Below, one piece after another: positions 22,142-33,872 of a stretch of 64,000 nt of DNA. Source of the stretch: Limnephilus marmoratus (lineage: Eukaryota > Arthropoda > Insecta > Trichoptera > Limnephilidae); assembly GCA_917880885.1 (NCBI GenBank), contig OU862923.1, forward strand, positions 23,596,770-23,660,769, written 5' to 3'. The notes under the pieces were generated by a model. That model worked only from the letters and a program-made list of their open reading frames with translations, searched no databases and was not told the origin of the DNA. The position numbers were made by a program, and so were the translations under genes. How positions within the stretch are numbered: position 1 is the first letter of the stretch; each line of letters begins with the position of its first letter.

Positions 22142-22332
22142 TTAATGTGAATATAATTAGAACAGAAAGATTATTGAAAGTGTGGGTAATCCCATAGAGT
22201 AATTTATTTACTAAATTCAGGTTCTCCATAAACAGTTATATACGAAATTATAACGGAGAAGATGACAAAATTTAAAATAAGAAAGAAAAGTCCATGGGGG
22301 CAGTTTCACTATGTTGTGACGTATTCCAAAGG

Positions 22333-22700
22333 CCTGCACGGTCGAGGAGTAGGGCTCTCGTCTAGCAATTCGAAGGTCACGAGTTAGAATCCGTCGTACG
22401 CAGGCGAATTTTGTTTGATTGATTTGTGTTATTTAACAATTAATTAATTACAAAGAATGTATAGTTTTGCGGCATGTTGCAGATTGGTATCACCCTGGTT
22501 TAAGACTAGAATTGAAACGTTACTAGAAATGGCTTTAGCCGTGTTTGGTGACCATATCTGAATAACCAGGTACTTTCCCACCTTCCGCTTTTCCATCTCA
22601 ATCCCTTTCCTAATATCTTCAGCCTCACAACCCCCAATTTACCCCAATTGGGGATACCATAGTCTCACTGGCTTAAGTCGGGAGCAGTTGGGGCTCTTAA
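22333..22700 (+). repeat. tRNA-derived SINE, family A, copy 1
   Basis: Head with GGTCGAGGAGTAGGGCTCTC and a B-box-like GAGTTAGAATCC, then TTTGTGTTATTTAACAATTA, a middle with AAGACTAGAATTGAAACGTT and a 3' block CATAGTCTCACTGGC...GGGAGCAGTT. Five copies in this window (also 44168, 45998, 61876, 63170). Confidence 0.75.
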
Positions 22701-23370
22701 ATTAGACACACGATAAAGTACCTGCCTATAGTATAATTCATTTGTTTTAATTGTCATTTTCAAAACAGAAACTGATTTGTCAAGAATTCAGACGGGTTAA
22801 TATTTTTGACGGGTCTGCGTTAGTATAATATAATGAAATCCATTCATATAAGTGTGAATTGTCATCTTCCGGTTAAAAAGTACTTAAGTTTAATTGACTT
22901 AAGTAGGACAGATTCAGTAAAATTGTTTAAAAAATATTTTCATCAACCTGATAGTTTATTACGAATTTCTCTTGGATTTAAAAAAAAAATATTTTCCCAT
23001 TCTACCTTGCCTTTATAATAATACATATATAATAACATTAATTTAATTTGACATTATGAATTGAATAACAAAAATTATCACACTGTACGAGTAATGAACA
23101 GCGTAATCATGTACATGATTACTTCCTTAGAAGCGGCACTGCCTAGTTAGAAACTTATAGTGACTGGGCCACAATGTGTTCACACCTCGTGGTTCCATGT
23201 CTACAATATTTTTGTTGAATTTTTTGTACTTAAATTTTTCTTGTATCAATGTATTCAATAAATAAAATAAAAATCAGTCGATCTATACTGTTAGCGTCAA
23301 GTATAATTGGCTGCGCTCGGCGGATTGCTTTTGTGTTTATTTTGGATCAAAAATATTATGTCCTATGACC
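22701..23370. other. No supported gene
   Basis: A 61-codon frame at 22833-23018 (rich in K, F, S, L) matches nothing I know. AATAAATAAAATAAAA at about 23258 may be a retroposon 3' tail. Confidence 0.4.
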
Positions 23371-23375
23371 TTCGG

Positions 23376-24339
23376 CAGTGTTTTTCAACCTGTGGGTCGC
23401 AACCCCCTGGGGGGTCGCGAAGCCTCTACAAGGGGATCGCAGGGGGTCCAAAGTAAAATATAAAAAAAAACAATAAAGCTCAAAAATATTTTTATTATGA
23501 AAATATTAATTATAGGACATTTGAAGTTAATATGAAATTTAAATTATAAAATTTCTATGGGTCAAAAATCCGTTATGTCTCATACACATTAATGTGAAGG
23601 TTGCGCCTGTTTTTCGTCAATCAATTTCTGGCATCGCGGATCTGTTTTTGCAACATTTAGAATTAAGTCGTTTTCTAAATTTAATCGATTCCTCTGTTTG
23701 TTTTTAATTTGGGCCATTGATGAAAACGTCAACTCGCACAAGTAAGAGGTGGCAAATGGAATCAAGCACTTCAAAGCTTCTGCGGTCAATTCTGGGTATT
23801 TTAATTTTCTTTTTAACCAAAAGTTATCCAATTTAACAGACTTGAACAGTACAGGCCTGTACGTTGTACGAATGGGCGATAGCTCTACCTACTATTCCTT
23901 GGAGACGTTTGGCGAATTAGTTTGACAGCAATTTCCCTGACATGTCCGAAAATTTAGCGGTCTGTCAGAGAAATTGGAAATTGACAGGAATTTTGAAAAA
24001 TATTAGAAAAAAATTTATAGAATTTTGTGGGCAACGGAATTCACAGGATTACGGATTTCCTGGCAGAATCAAATAGAATGCCAAAATATGATTATACAGG
24101 CGAAATTGCCCTGAAAAATTCACAACCTGAAATTCTCTCGCAACCCCCTGTTGGTGAACACTGGGTGTCATTCTTTTTTCATTTCATTCAATTTGTGATT
24201 CCTGAATTTCTCTAGCCACCCCCCTCCCCCTCCAGGAACCATAGTCGTCGAAGGTAAATTGCAGGCGAAGGGTAGGGGGTCGCGAAATATTTTTTACATA
24301 ATAAGGGGGTCGTGCCATGAAAAAGGTTGAAAAACGCTG
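23376..24339 (-). mobile_element. Decayed hAT element
   Basis: Inverted ends CAGTGTTTTTCAACC (23376) and GGTTGAAAAACGCTG (ending 24339). Flanking 8-mers ACCTTCGG (23368-23375) and ACCTATGG (24340-24347) match at six of eight positions, consistent with an old hAT-type target duplication. It contains a transposase C-terminal piece on the minus strand. Confidence 0.8.
23589..23831 (-). pseudogene. hAT transposase C-terminal dimerisation remnant
   Basis: 80 codons read YPELTAEALKCLIPFATSYL, then CELTFSSMAQIKNKQRNRLN and LENDLIL...KLIDEKQAQPSH. This is the hAT C-terminal dimerisation region of the ZBED5/FAM200-like kind. The catalytic core upstream is missing. The remnant ends at a stop as in intact members, so only the last part of the gene survives. 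Confidence 0.85.
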
Positions 24340-24347
24340 ACCTATGG

Positions 24348-25411
24348 CAATGATTATCTCCCGTTCCTCCCCCGTTTTCTTCCCTCATGTCATCATTCAT
24401 CACAACTCGCAAGTATCGGTATTCGAAGTGTGGACAGCAATCATCGCATAATATAATACGTAAAACATAATACGCAAAGTTCATATTGAAACGAGTTAAT
24501 ATCGAATGAAAATAACAAAACCCACGGTAAGGAACGCTGAGAGGAATTAATCCTGCAAATTGCGCAGAATCCATCCAATTGTGCATCCCTGTGAGTAATT
24601 CCTTTTAAATGTATAATCATTGCCATTATAAGTACTTTTCCGGACATTACACGCTCCTAGCTAAAACATATAATATTGATTATCAAATGCATAATAAGAA
24701 TTACTAATCAAAAACATTCGAAGGAAAGGGAAAATAAAGACAGACTAACCACATTTATCATAGACATGCTGTGCACAGTATACAAATATACCTTAATTTT
24801 CCAAAGATGTGTTCCCACAAAAACATTTGAACCAATATTTATTATTATCGGTTAGCATTGGGCAAAAATATATTTTTTTATATGTTTTAGAAACGCTCAC
24901 CACTAAATAAGGCGCTCATAGCGCCATACAATATTCATTTAGCACTTCTTCCTAACGAGGTTAAGTAATTTCGTAAGGACTTAATGTTTACTTTTAATGC
25001 CGGGGGTCGCCTACAACGAGCCACTAAATTGCGTCTCGTTCTCTAATTTATAACTACGAGATATTTTAATGTTCTCTGAAGATTTACACGGGACCTTGCC
25101 AACTACTAAGAAGAATACATTTTTCTACCCGTGAATTTTATTATGGAGCTTATTTATTATTTTATTTTTTATTCCAGAAAACGTGGTATCTTTTATTACT
25201 TCCTTATTTTTTTAATCTAATTATTTTGTTTGGAATAGTAATTATTTAAATTATTCACATAAAACATCTGTTTTATGTAGACAAAAGAGGGAGTACCGTA
25301 CCTATTGTATTTTTTTAGAAATGTTGCAGTGAATTGTTATGCAGAATTTTAAAATTTTGTGTACGTAAAATAGGTTCAATTTTATTTTATTTTATTGGGG
25401 GCCTGACATCT
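24348..25411. other. No supported gene
   Basis: Flank of the LTR element. Nothing coding recognised. (TTTTA)n at about 25379-25396 lies just left of the LTR. Confidence 0.45.
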
Positions 25412-26100
25412 TGTTAGCATTGGCGCTACTTGCGGCCAACGCCAAACCCAAAACCTGGAAAGGACATGCAATAAACAAGCCGGCGGCTAGCTCTGCACAG
25501 CCGGCGCGAGCAAGGTCCCTCTTAAACCCAGGGCGAGTGTTTGTGGTTCGCTTGTAAATTCCTACTCCCCTTCCTTTCCTCAAAATCTCCAGGTCTCCTT
25601 CCTCAATCAGAACATAGTAGTTATGCACGAAAAAGGGTTTTATTCATTTAAAGGTGAACAGGGTTCTACAAAAGGCCAGCATCGGCACTACACACATGAG
25701 TATTTGGCTATCTCTAATTAATTCTATCATAACGGGGGAGCTTCTCTCAACTCTCTCTACACGTGTTTAGTGAATTTAAATGTCAGTTCTTAGCACACAG
25801 AGGGGTAGCAAGGTTCATTGGTACTCACAAGCAGGAGATAGGCGGTCGGCAGACAGGTACTGAGGAGGCGGGAGCCTCTGGAGCACAATGCACAATTAAA
25901 ATAAACATCGCGAGCGTTTACGGAGAGCGCAATCACGGGGACACAGTTGTTATGCCGAAGGTCGGCCGAGGAAAGAATGCCGGGAGCCGCTCGGCGCTTG
26001 GCTACTTGTGTCGAGCGGTGCGGGGAAAGGGGGGCGGAGGGCCTGTGTAAGGGGTCAATTCGCTATTAGCTCGCACGGGAATCAATTCCGTAACGTAACA
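25412..26100 (-). repeat. 3' LTR
   Basis: On the element's sense strand it begins TGTTACGTTACGG and ends GCCAATGCTAACA, with the usual TG...CA and a 5-bp inverted terminal repeat (TGTTA/TAACA). AATAAA is present on the sense strand at 25639-25644. Confidence 0.9.
25639..25644 (-). promoter_or_regulatory. LTR polyadenylation signal
   Basis: AATAAA on the minus strand within the LTR; the copy in the other LTR is at about 32164-32169. It would end transcripts made from the 5' LTR. Confidence 0.6.
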
Positions 26101-26111
26101 CTTCCCCCCTC
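26101..26111 (-). promoter_or_regulatory. Polypurine tract
   Basis: The minus strand reads GAGGGGGGAAG directly before TGTTACG of the LTR. This is the expected primer for plus-strand DNA and it fixes the element's orientation. Confidence 0.85.
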
Positions 26112-26892
26112 GCCGCAAAAAAGGCGACGTGGTAATGGAGCAGTAGGGCTAAGAAATCCTCTTACCCTTCTAGCACTTGTGCCAAAAAAAAAACATTTTC
26201 AGAGAAAAAGGAGAGAGAGAGAGAAAAAGAAAGAGAAAAAGTTGCTAGCTATAAAATAGTAGAAACAAAAACAAAAGAGAAAAAAAAGCATGGTGAACAA
26301 AGAATTATACATGAATGTACATGAAAGAGCAGTGGCATACATAAATATAAACAAGGACCTGCTGGAGAAAGGTACAAGGGTTATGCAGTGATAGAAAAAA
26401 AATGACTCTAAATTGTATCATTGGTCTGTGAGCTAAGTTTGCGTAGCGTGGTTTGCGTAGGATGTTTGGGGTGTTTGAACGTTGCACTGAAGTTACAAGG
26501 TTACTTTGTCACAGTAACCTGGCCCGTTTGAGATTACACTCAAGGAACACTAGGGCCTTAAAGAAAACACGAAGACGAGAACGCAGGATGAGGCTTCTTG
26601 GTGGTGGAGAGGGTTCTACCTGTCACAGAGGTCAAAAAGGTAGCTGCTTCCGGATCCTGTGGGTGGGCCAGTATGACATCATTGAGGTACTGGAGAGTGG
26701 AATTGTAATTGGTGATTGGTCCTTTATAGAGGAGGTGGTTTGTGTGCATGACAGCCGTTGTTGTGATGGTGGTTGGTACACTGGTTTGTATACAGTGGGA
26801 TTGTTGTATGAACAATTGTTGGTATTGTTATTTGCGCAAGGGCACAGGAGCATTGGCATGATGGCAACAGAGCAATTTGCAAGGTGCAGCTG

Positions 26893-27122
26893 GAACATTT
26901 GCAAGATGCAGCAGGAACATTTGTACAATGGCAACAGGAACATTTGCGAGATGCCGCAGGAACATTTGTACAATGGCAACAGGAACATTTGCGAGATGCC
27001 GCAGGAACATTTGCACGATGGCAACAGGAACATTTGCAAGGTGCCGCAGGAACATTTGTACAATGGCAACAGGAACATTTGCGAGATGCCGCAGGAACAT
27101 TTGCACGATGGCAACAGGAACA
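26893..27122. repeat. Minisatellite, alternating 22/23-bp units
   Basis: Two unit types alternate: AGGAACATTTGCGAGATGCC plus GC, and AGGAACATTTGTACAATGGC plus AAC, giving a 45-bp higher-order period over about five periods. It opens frames in several phases on both strands; these are not taken as genes. Confidence 0.9.
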
Positions 27123-30100
27123 TGAACCAATTTAGAGCTGACGTGCTCGGGTTTGTTTGAGTGATGGTTTTGTGATTATACAATTCGCAACTACACGCAC
27201 GACTCACGCTAGGTTATGTTAGGTGTGGTCGGGTGCTTTTGGTACGTAGGGTTTGAAGGCATGGGACCTCCGTGACGGTAGTGAAGGCAGCATGAAGAGA
27301 GGCGCAGGTGTAGATGGGGTGAAGAGCTGCTGGTCTTCTTATTAATCCGGCGAAAAAATTATTATTAGAACAAAATTCTTGAAGTTTACCTGCCTGGTAG
27401 ACCAATGATGAAAAGGTTTGGAGAGAAACAAGGTGTGCATGTTGAGAAAGATTGGATTTGTTTGACGTGTAGAGAGAGAGAGAGAGACGGAGAGAGAGTT
27501 AACTAAATGCAACTACAGACTTATACATATTACAAAGGCACGTATTCAAGGAAGTTTCTGTTTAACCCATTTAGTTTTTTTTTTTAAACTAAATACATTT
27601 CCCAGAACACGTAGGTAAGGGTTTGTACGTATGACAAAATGCCACGTTCGAAAGAAGTTGGTCTTCCATGACCTATGCTCACGTCTATACGGTAGCATTT
27701 TTTCTACTTTCGAAGAACAAAAACATTGAGTACAAATAAGTTATGAAAAGTGGGAAAGGAGTAGAAAGTTGAAAGGATCCGTGTATGAAGGTTGTCCCAT
27801 TTGACAAACGAAACGCCAAGTGCGTAACGCATATATCCCCATTCATGGATAATTTCGAGGAAGGGAAAGGGTGACAATTGGGAACATTTGAACGAAGAAA
27901 ACTGCTGAGGACTCGGCTATTTCCGAAATTCGACCTCTGAGTGGAAGGTGAAACAAGGTCTACAGCAGTTATCCTGGCATATTACAATACCATTTGGTAG
28001 TGTGGGACAAAAGGAATACACTGACATAAAAGAGTCTAATCCTCCACGTGTATTGGGTAGAAGATTAGAGGGTGGTTTTATTCTCCTACTTGTTTGCGAG
28101 AAATGACAGACCCTTGCTCAAATCTCACAAACCTGGGGGGTTTTCTTGTTCGTCTCCCAGACAACGAGTTAGGTGTTTTTTGTGTCCATCAACTTAACTC
28201 CTACGACACGATGCCCCATAATCATGAGTGAAGCGTATGATTAGTCCTTTTGAGATAGTGGATAGTTCCTGGGTTCTTGTGACAGGAAGTCCACGGGCAT
28301 GTTAATGAGTACTCTGCTGCAAAAGCAATAATTTTCTGATAACAGAAAATAAAAGGCGTGTGATCTACACTTGGTAGGTCACACAAACATGGGGTAGATA
28401 TTATTTCGTTCGCACGACTCATGGTGAGTATTGTAACGTCTTCACGTTTGGTGCACAGATTATATAAGTACACAGTTATAACAAAGCGGTTCTCATGCCA
28501 AAAGACACACGACCAAAAAGGGGCGGTTCTCATGCCAAAAGACACACGACCAACTCAATAACATTTAGTTAAGAGTATAAAGTAATTATAACGAACTTCT
28601 CGTATCATGGCGGATGTTTTGAGGATCTCTCCTATGATGGTAGATATTGTCACGTTTTCACGTCTCACGTGACAGGAATGAGCGATTTACAACAAATTTT
28701 GCCCAGTATTGAAAGACAGTAACCCAATAGGTATTTAAAACAATTTAATGAGATAAATCACCCTCTCGATCAACAACCCTGTGTTGACGAGCAAACAATG
28801 AGTAGTTATGACGGACTCCCCGTGACGTGTAAAAACACAAAGATATTATGAGATTCGCATCTATAGCAGTGGATATTGTAAGGTTCACACCTATAATAGT
28901 AGATATTGTAAGGCTCGCAGACGGCGGTTTGCAATGATGTAATTAATACGGCACTGCTGTAGCTTAATAATTTCATGTTCATACGTTACAAGACTTGCCA
29001 AAAGGCGATAAACACAAATTTTATTGAAGATCTGGCCAAGATTTTAAACTTCAAACAAAAATAATGGTACAATAAAGGACAAAAGAAACTGATGTCATGA
29101 TAAAATATTGTACCTCATAATGAAGTTGTATATGTACAAAGAACAATGTTAATGAAGGAACGAAACGTATTGTCACTTTTATAACAAATATTTTTCTCAG
29201 AATCCGACAAAATACGATTCTGGAAAAAAATAGAGCAATTGGGTTGAGCGCCATTCTAATTTTTGGAAAAAGAAGAAAAACCACAAGTAGCAACAAGGTT
29301 GCCCTTGAATTGTTTCGAATCCAGCGAATGTGACCTGATAGGTGTGTACATTTGGTGTATTCGAAACGATCCCCAATATACAACATTACTATGAATGTGT
29401 TAGGATGGGGTGAAGAGGAAAAAGAAAAAAGAAAAAACGGGAGGATTTCCTATTATAACGGAAATCGTCGCGACATTCTTACAATATGGTGCTATGACCA
29501 TAGTAGTGAGCTGCGGCAATGGTCTGAAACCAATGGTTATTATACAGACTTGCACTTAAGATTTTATATTTACAACATTAGGGTAGGGACGTACTGGTAC
29601 GACAAAAACCCGACACAAAACAATTAAAAAAAGGTGATATGACAAGATGAGGCGATGAGGTGAGAAAAAAAACGCGCGGATGCTGCAAGAATTGTGAAAT
29701 GGAAAGCGACGTCTTGGAGCAAGAGTTTTCCGGAACCGTTGATGGTAGGAGGAAAAGGAGGCCCTTTCCCGAAGTGATCAATTTTAGGAAGAGGATGCAT
29801 ACATTTTGAAAACGGTGCCCCAAGAGGTGCTCTTGTGGTACAGCAGGCAAGGCACGCAGGATGTACAAGAACATATAAAATTATGCAAAAAGAAAAAGAA
29901 TGTACAGGAGTTAGGCTACCGTTGACATTAATGTGCCTTCGGGTGTAAGGATTACCTTACGAATGCCCATATGGGTGATTATTTACATTTAATATTTACA
30001 AGTAACTCACGTCATTTATGACAAGAATTATAAGACTTTTAAAGAGACCGCATCGCACTGATTGACGACTGGCCAAGAGAGGTCAGGGGCGTAATGATGA

Positions 30101-30449
30101 TCAGGGTTAACAAGATGCATGTTTTGCCAATTTGATAACGCCTGAGAACTTGATGTGATGGAATTTACTGATTCCGTCACAGTAAGGCATTTTGGATTTA
30201 TTCTTAGGAGAAATCTTTCTATTTCTCAGGGCCTGTAGTAGTTCTTCCTTTCTTGAAGTGAAAATGTGCAATATTATACCCAGCGTAACTTGAGGAACTT
30301 CCATGGTGTATAAGATCGTATCAGAGTGACCTTATGTTGGAAAAAGTGAGAACTAGACTCGCAATTGGAAAGAAATTGGGCAGAGATTGACCACTGGGGA
30401 CGTATTTCTACAAAAAATTTTTGAAAAAAAAACGCGTTTTTTATAAGTG

Positions 30450-30750
30450 TTTGGTTTATTTGAAAATTTGGGCAGGGGTTTGCCTCAAAAAACGTGATTT
30501 TGTGAAAAAATCCAGATGTTTTGAAAATTTGTTGAAAATTTTTCAAGTCCAAAAACGAGAAAAATTTGGGCAGCGGTTTCCCTTAAAAAACGTGATTTTG
30601 TGAAAAAATCCAGATGTTTTTGGAAATTTGTTGAAAATTTTCAAAGTCCAAAAACGAGAAAAATTTGGGCAGCGGTTTCCCTTAAAAAAAGTGATTTTGT
30701 GAAAAAATCCAGATGTTTTTGGAAATTTGTTGAAAATTTTCAAAGTCCGG
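30450..30750. repeat. Tandem array of about 100-bp units
   Basis: About three good units. Each contains AAAAATTTGGGCAGCGGTTT, CGTGATTTTGTGAAAAAATC and CAGATGTTTTTGGAAATTTG. Decayed units continue to about 30920 (GTTTTTAGAATTTATTCC...). Confidence 0.85.
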
Positions 30751-31917
30751 TTATGAAAATTTCACAGGCCAGGATTCATCTTAATGGAACACGTTTTTAG
30801 AATTTATTCCGATGTTTTTGAAAAAGGTTTGCAAATTTGCAAAAGTCCGGAAAAGAACAAAAATAAAAAAACGGAAACGAGGTTCGCCTTAAACGAACAT
30901 GTTTTTAGAATATTTCCATTAACTTTCCAAAGGGGGGTTCTTCAGAAAAAGAAGGAAATATTTTTCTTTTATACGAGTTTTCGTGGAAGTATTTGTTTGA
31001 AAATTCAACAATGTCTTGGGGAATAGTTTTTTATTTACGTGGCTAGGCTGTAGCCTGATTTGAGCATCACCAATTATTGGTATTTACCCGCCGACTTCCT
31101 TTTGTCATAACAAGTTATATGCAGAAATGTGCATACGGATATAATGCCTGACTCGAGGAATCGACGTCAACGCGAACTAGGCATTTTTCGAATTATGTCG
31201 TCTGTTTCTTTCTGAAAGATGATAGGTGCGCAAGAAAAAGGGAGAAACGGACGACAGAAGTACAAAAAAAATGCCCAATTGTCAAAAGGTAGAAAGAATT
31301 TAATCCACTTGTTTCCCTTAAGCTGCAAAATATGCCGTTATAAATACAGGCCAGTATTTTGCGAAATAGTCCCCTACCCGCAGAATATGTCGATATCAAA
31401 TACAGACCAGCACTCTGCGGAATAAGTTTATTAATAAAAACTGGTTAATTAACTTTCGGGAAACGAAGCGGGTAATTGGTTTATCATATACAGGATTTTA
31501 ATTGTTAAATAACTTTGTTTTAAATATTTGTGTACATTTCCACTATTAACTTGTACTTGAAACTAGCAAATTTAGTCGGTCGACACTTGTAAACACTATA
31601 TTATTCACGACGGCAACTTTCTTGGTTGAGCACTTTACGTAGGAATACCGGTGATAATGTTTTGTCGAGTGACGACTCGAAAATGAAGGAATCGTGCCCG
31701 TGATAATTTAAATTGCAATTCGAAGTTACAATCGCGCCGGGGTTCTTGATGGAAATGCTAGACAAATTGGGGATAACGAGACAAAACATTATACATTATA
31801 AAGTTTAAACAATTGCTGATTGAAGAACGAGACTGTGGGATCGTGAAGAGGGAGGGAAAAAAATTGCCCCTAAGTTGGAAACCAGTGTTGGCATTGGGGA
31901 GGTGAGGAAAAAAAATT

Positions 31918-31935
31918 GCCACACGTTGGGCGACA
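31918..31935 (-). promoter_or_regulatory. tRNA-Lys-type primer binding site
   Basis: The minus strand reads TGTCGCCCAACGTGTGGC. It differs at two positions from the standard site complementary to the 3' end of tRNA-Lys used by gypsy and many retroviruses (known from the family). It sits one base after the LTR end. A diverged second copy of this segment plus the LTR edge lies at about 31859-31897. Confidence 0.8.
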
Positions 31936-31936
31936 G

Positions 31937-32625
31937 TGTTAGCATTGGCGCTACTTGCGGCCAACGCCAAACCCAAAACCTGGAAAGGACATGCAATAAA
32001 CAAGCCGGCGGCTAGCTCTGCACAGCCGGCGCGAGCAAGGTCCCTCTTAAACCCAGGGCGAGTGTTTGTGGTTCGCTTGTAAATTCCTACTCCCCTTCCT
32101 TTCCTCAAAATCTCCAGGTCTCCTTCCTCAATCAGAACATAGTAGTTATGCACGAAAAAGGGTTTTATTCATTTAAAGGTGAACAGGGTTCTACAAAAGG
32201 CCAGCATCGGCACTACACACATGAGTATTTGGCTATCTCTAATTAATTCTATCATAACGGGGGAGCTTCTCTCAACTCTCTCTACACGTGTTTAGTGAAT
32301 TTAAATGTCAGTTCTTAGCACACAGAGGGGTAGCAAGGTTCATTGGTACTCACAAGCAGGAGATAGGCGGTCGGCAGACAGGTACTGAGGAGGCGGGAGC
32401 CTCTGGAGCACAATGCACAATTAAAATAAACATCGCGAGCGTTTACGGAGAGCGCAATCACGGGGACACAGTTGTTATGCCGAAGGTCGGCCGAGGAAAG
32501 AATGCCGGGAGCCGCTCGGCGCTTGGCTACTTGTGTCGAGCGGTGCGGGGAAAGGGGGGCGGAGGGCCTGTGTAAGGGGTCAATTCGCTATTAGCTCGCA
32601 CGGGAATCAATTCCGTAACGTAACA
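31937..32625 (-). repeat. 5' LTR
   Basis: No difference from the other LTR was seen on reading through all 689 bp. On the sense strand it would hold promoter and start site. Followed on the plus strand by the target duplicate ATCT. Confidence 0.9.
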
Positions 32626-32713
32626 ATCTATAGGGGTATAGTGTTTGTTAGCAACAACAAAATAATTATAAAATATTGACGATTGCCCCAAAAATTATGA
32701 ATATATAAATAAA

Positions 32714-33000
32714 TTTGTAGCAGCAAGCCTCTGCTACAACATGCTCTGGATCGTTTCCGAAATATATGGATCTTTCCAGAAGCGACGCCCACGTTAAAGT
32801 GTTCGAATACCGAACTAACGAGAACTTCTCACTAGGTATATAAAGGCGCTCAGCAGCGCACACAGTACAGTGTATCCAGTGTTTACATAGCGTTCAGTAT
32901 TCTAGCCTCACGCAATTGCAGTTAACCTTGACCCAATAAAAATCCACGTTCGTTTGTTTACCTAGTACCGGTAGTGTATTTAATCTGTTCTGCTGTCCAG
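32714..33000 (+). promoter_or_regulatory. TATA-box promoter-like region, possible solo LTR
   Basis: TATATAAAGG at 32837-32846 is followed 25-40 bp downstream by initiator-like CACACAGTACAGTG and about 90 bp later by AATAAA (about 32935). TTTCCAGAAGC upstream (about 32774) has the TTCnnGAA form of a heat-shock element. Either a host-type promoter whose exons I cannot find or a solo LTR of another element beginning near TGTAGCAG at 32714 would explain it. No coding frame follows. Confidence 0.35.
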
Positions 33001-33587
33001 TTCAAAATTGATTTCTAAAATTGTGATCTTGTTAGAACTCAATCTCGAGTTTTACAAATTCATCAACATAGATTTTGGTTTCATGAAAAATAAAATATTT
33101 TTGTACGTGTAGCGATCGTGGTATTCAATTTTCAGGGTAGCAGAAAGACAAAGGGAAAGGAATGATGCTCTCGAGGTTTCGTGGGAAATGGCATTGTCCG
33201 CCCCGGTTAGGTGTTTTCTGTTTGTACGTCAAAGGAATGGGCGCGCCGGAATCTTATTTGCAGTTACCACAAATAACGAATTTAATTATGCAAGTGAGTT
33301 TTTTTGTTATTTCCTTTGAAAAATATCTATCTGTTTTGCTACCTAACGAAAATAATTGTTTCAAAAAGTGAAACGTTCATTTCATCACAAATTTGTCGAA
33401 ATATTTTGTGATGTTTTCCTTGGAATGTTTTTCTTTTTGAATAGAATTTCTCAAATATCAAGCCATTTCCAAAATCATACAGATAATATTTTAGGCTAAA
33501 TATCACGAGAAAACTGTCTATGAAACCTCTAGTGTTTCAGATAGAGGTTTTTTGTAATATACGGCAAAATGACTTCTGAATCGTAAT
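33001..33587. other. No supported gene
   Basis: A 69-codon frame at 33162-33371 has no recognised motif. A hairpin with GAAACCTCTAGTGTTTCAG and ATAGAGGTTTTT lies near 33519-33550. Confidence 0.4.
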
Positions 33588-33712
33588 AATAGAAGCAGGC
33601 CCGGACTGGCCAGGTCCGCAGGTCCGCGACCGCGGAGGGCCCCCGGTGCGAGGGGGCCCCGAAGGGGCCCCACAAAACGTCCAAAAAAAATTTTTTGTCT
33701 TGTTAGTAGTTA

Positions 33713-33872
33713 TAATGCCCGGTGAAAAATCAAAAGATGAAACTCACTCAATTTCAACAGTTCAACATTACAAAATTGTATATTTTGATATTTTAGACTG
33801 TGCGAGTATGAGTATTGAAGAAAGATTTTGCGCAAACAAAGACGTTTTTACAGGATTGCTCTTGGTTGGACC
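33713..33872 (+). pseudogene. hAT transposase fragment, part 1 (split by insertion)
   Basis: The frame opens at an ATG with MPGEKSKDETHS and includes YFDILDCASMSIEERF, resembling the mid-part of hAT transposases (FDxIL...L..RF). It is cut at 33872 by a nested element and resumes at 35460. Confidence 0.6.

Larger units (their letters stand above)
26112..31917 (-). other. Interior of LTR element, no coding domain found
   Basis: About 5.8 kb without recognisable protein domains. It contains GA-rich simple repeats (26200-26250, 27471-27500), a minisatellite (26893-27122), a 33-bp direct duplication with CGGTTCTCATGCC (about 28488-28550), repeated GTAGATATTGTAAGG-like blocks (28630-28920) and a roughly 100-bp tandem array (30450-30750). 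Confidence 0.7.
25412..32625 (-). mobile_element. Non-autonomous LTR retrotransposon without gag/pol (LARD-like)
   Basis: Two 689-bp direct repeats (25412-26100, 31937-32625), with no difference seen by eye, bound a 5836-bp interior. The outer flanks carry the same 4 bp, ATCT (25408-25411, 32626-32629), a target duplication. The minus strand is the sense strand: a primer site of tRNA-Lys type lies one base inside the 5' LTR (31918-31935) and a purine tract abuts the 3' LTR (26101-26111). No frame on either strand shows gag, protease, RT, RNase H or integrase motifs; the longest frames come from tandem repeats. This fits a large retrotransposon derivative that moves with enzymes from an autonomous gypsy-like partner. 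Identical LTRs imply a recent insertion. Confidence 0.85.

Noticed and set aside
25763..26050. A 95-codon frame present twice (also 32288-32575)
   Set aside because: It lies antisense within the LTRs and repeats because the LTRs are identical; no domain.
26453..27207. Frames of 82-235 codons across the minisatellite in the LTR element
   Set aside because: Open on both strands and several phases because of the repeat; no domain and mostly antisense to the element.
25412..32625. Plus-strand orientation for the LTR element
   Set aside because: On the plus strand neither a primer site after the left LTR nor a purine tract abutting the right LTR is present; both exist on the minus strand.
32714..32960. 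Heat-shock gene promoter
   Set aside because: Only one properly spaced TTCnnGAA and no downstream coding exon; a solo LTR explains TATA plus AATAAA equally well.
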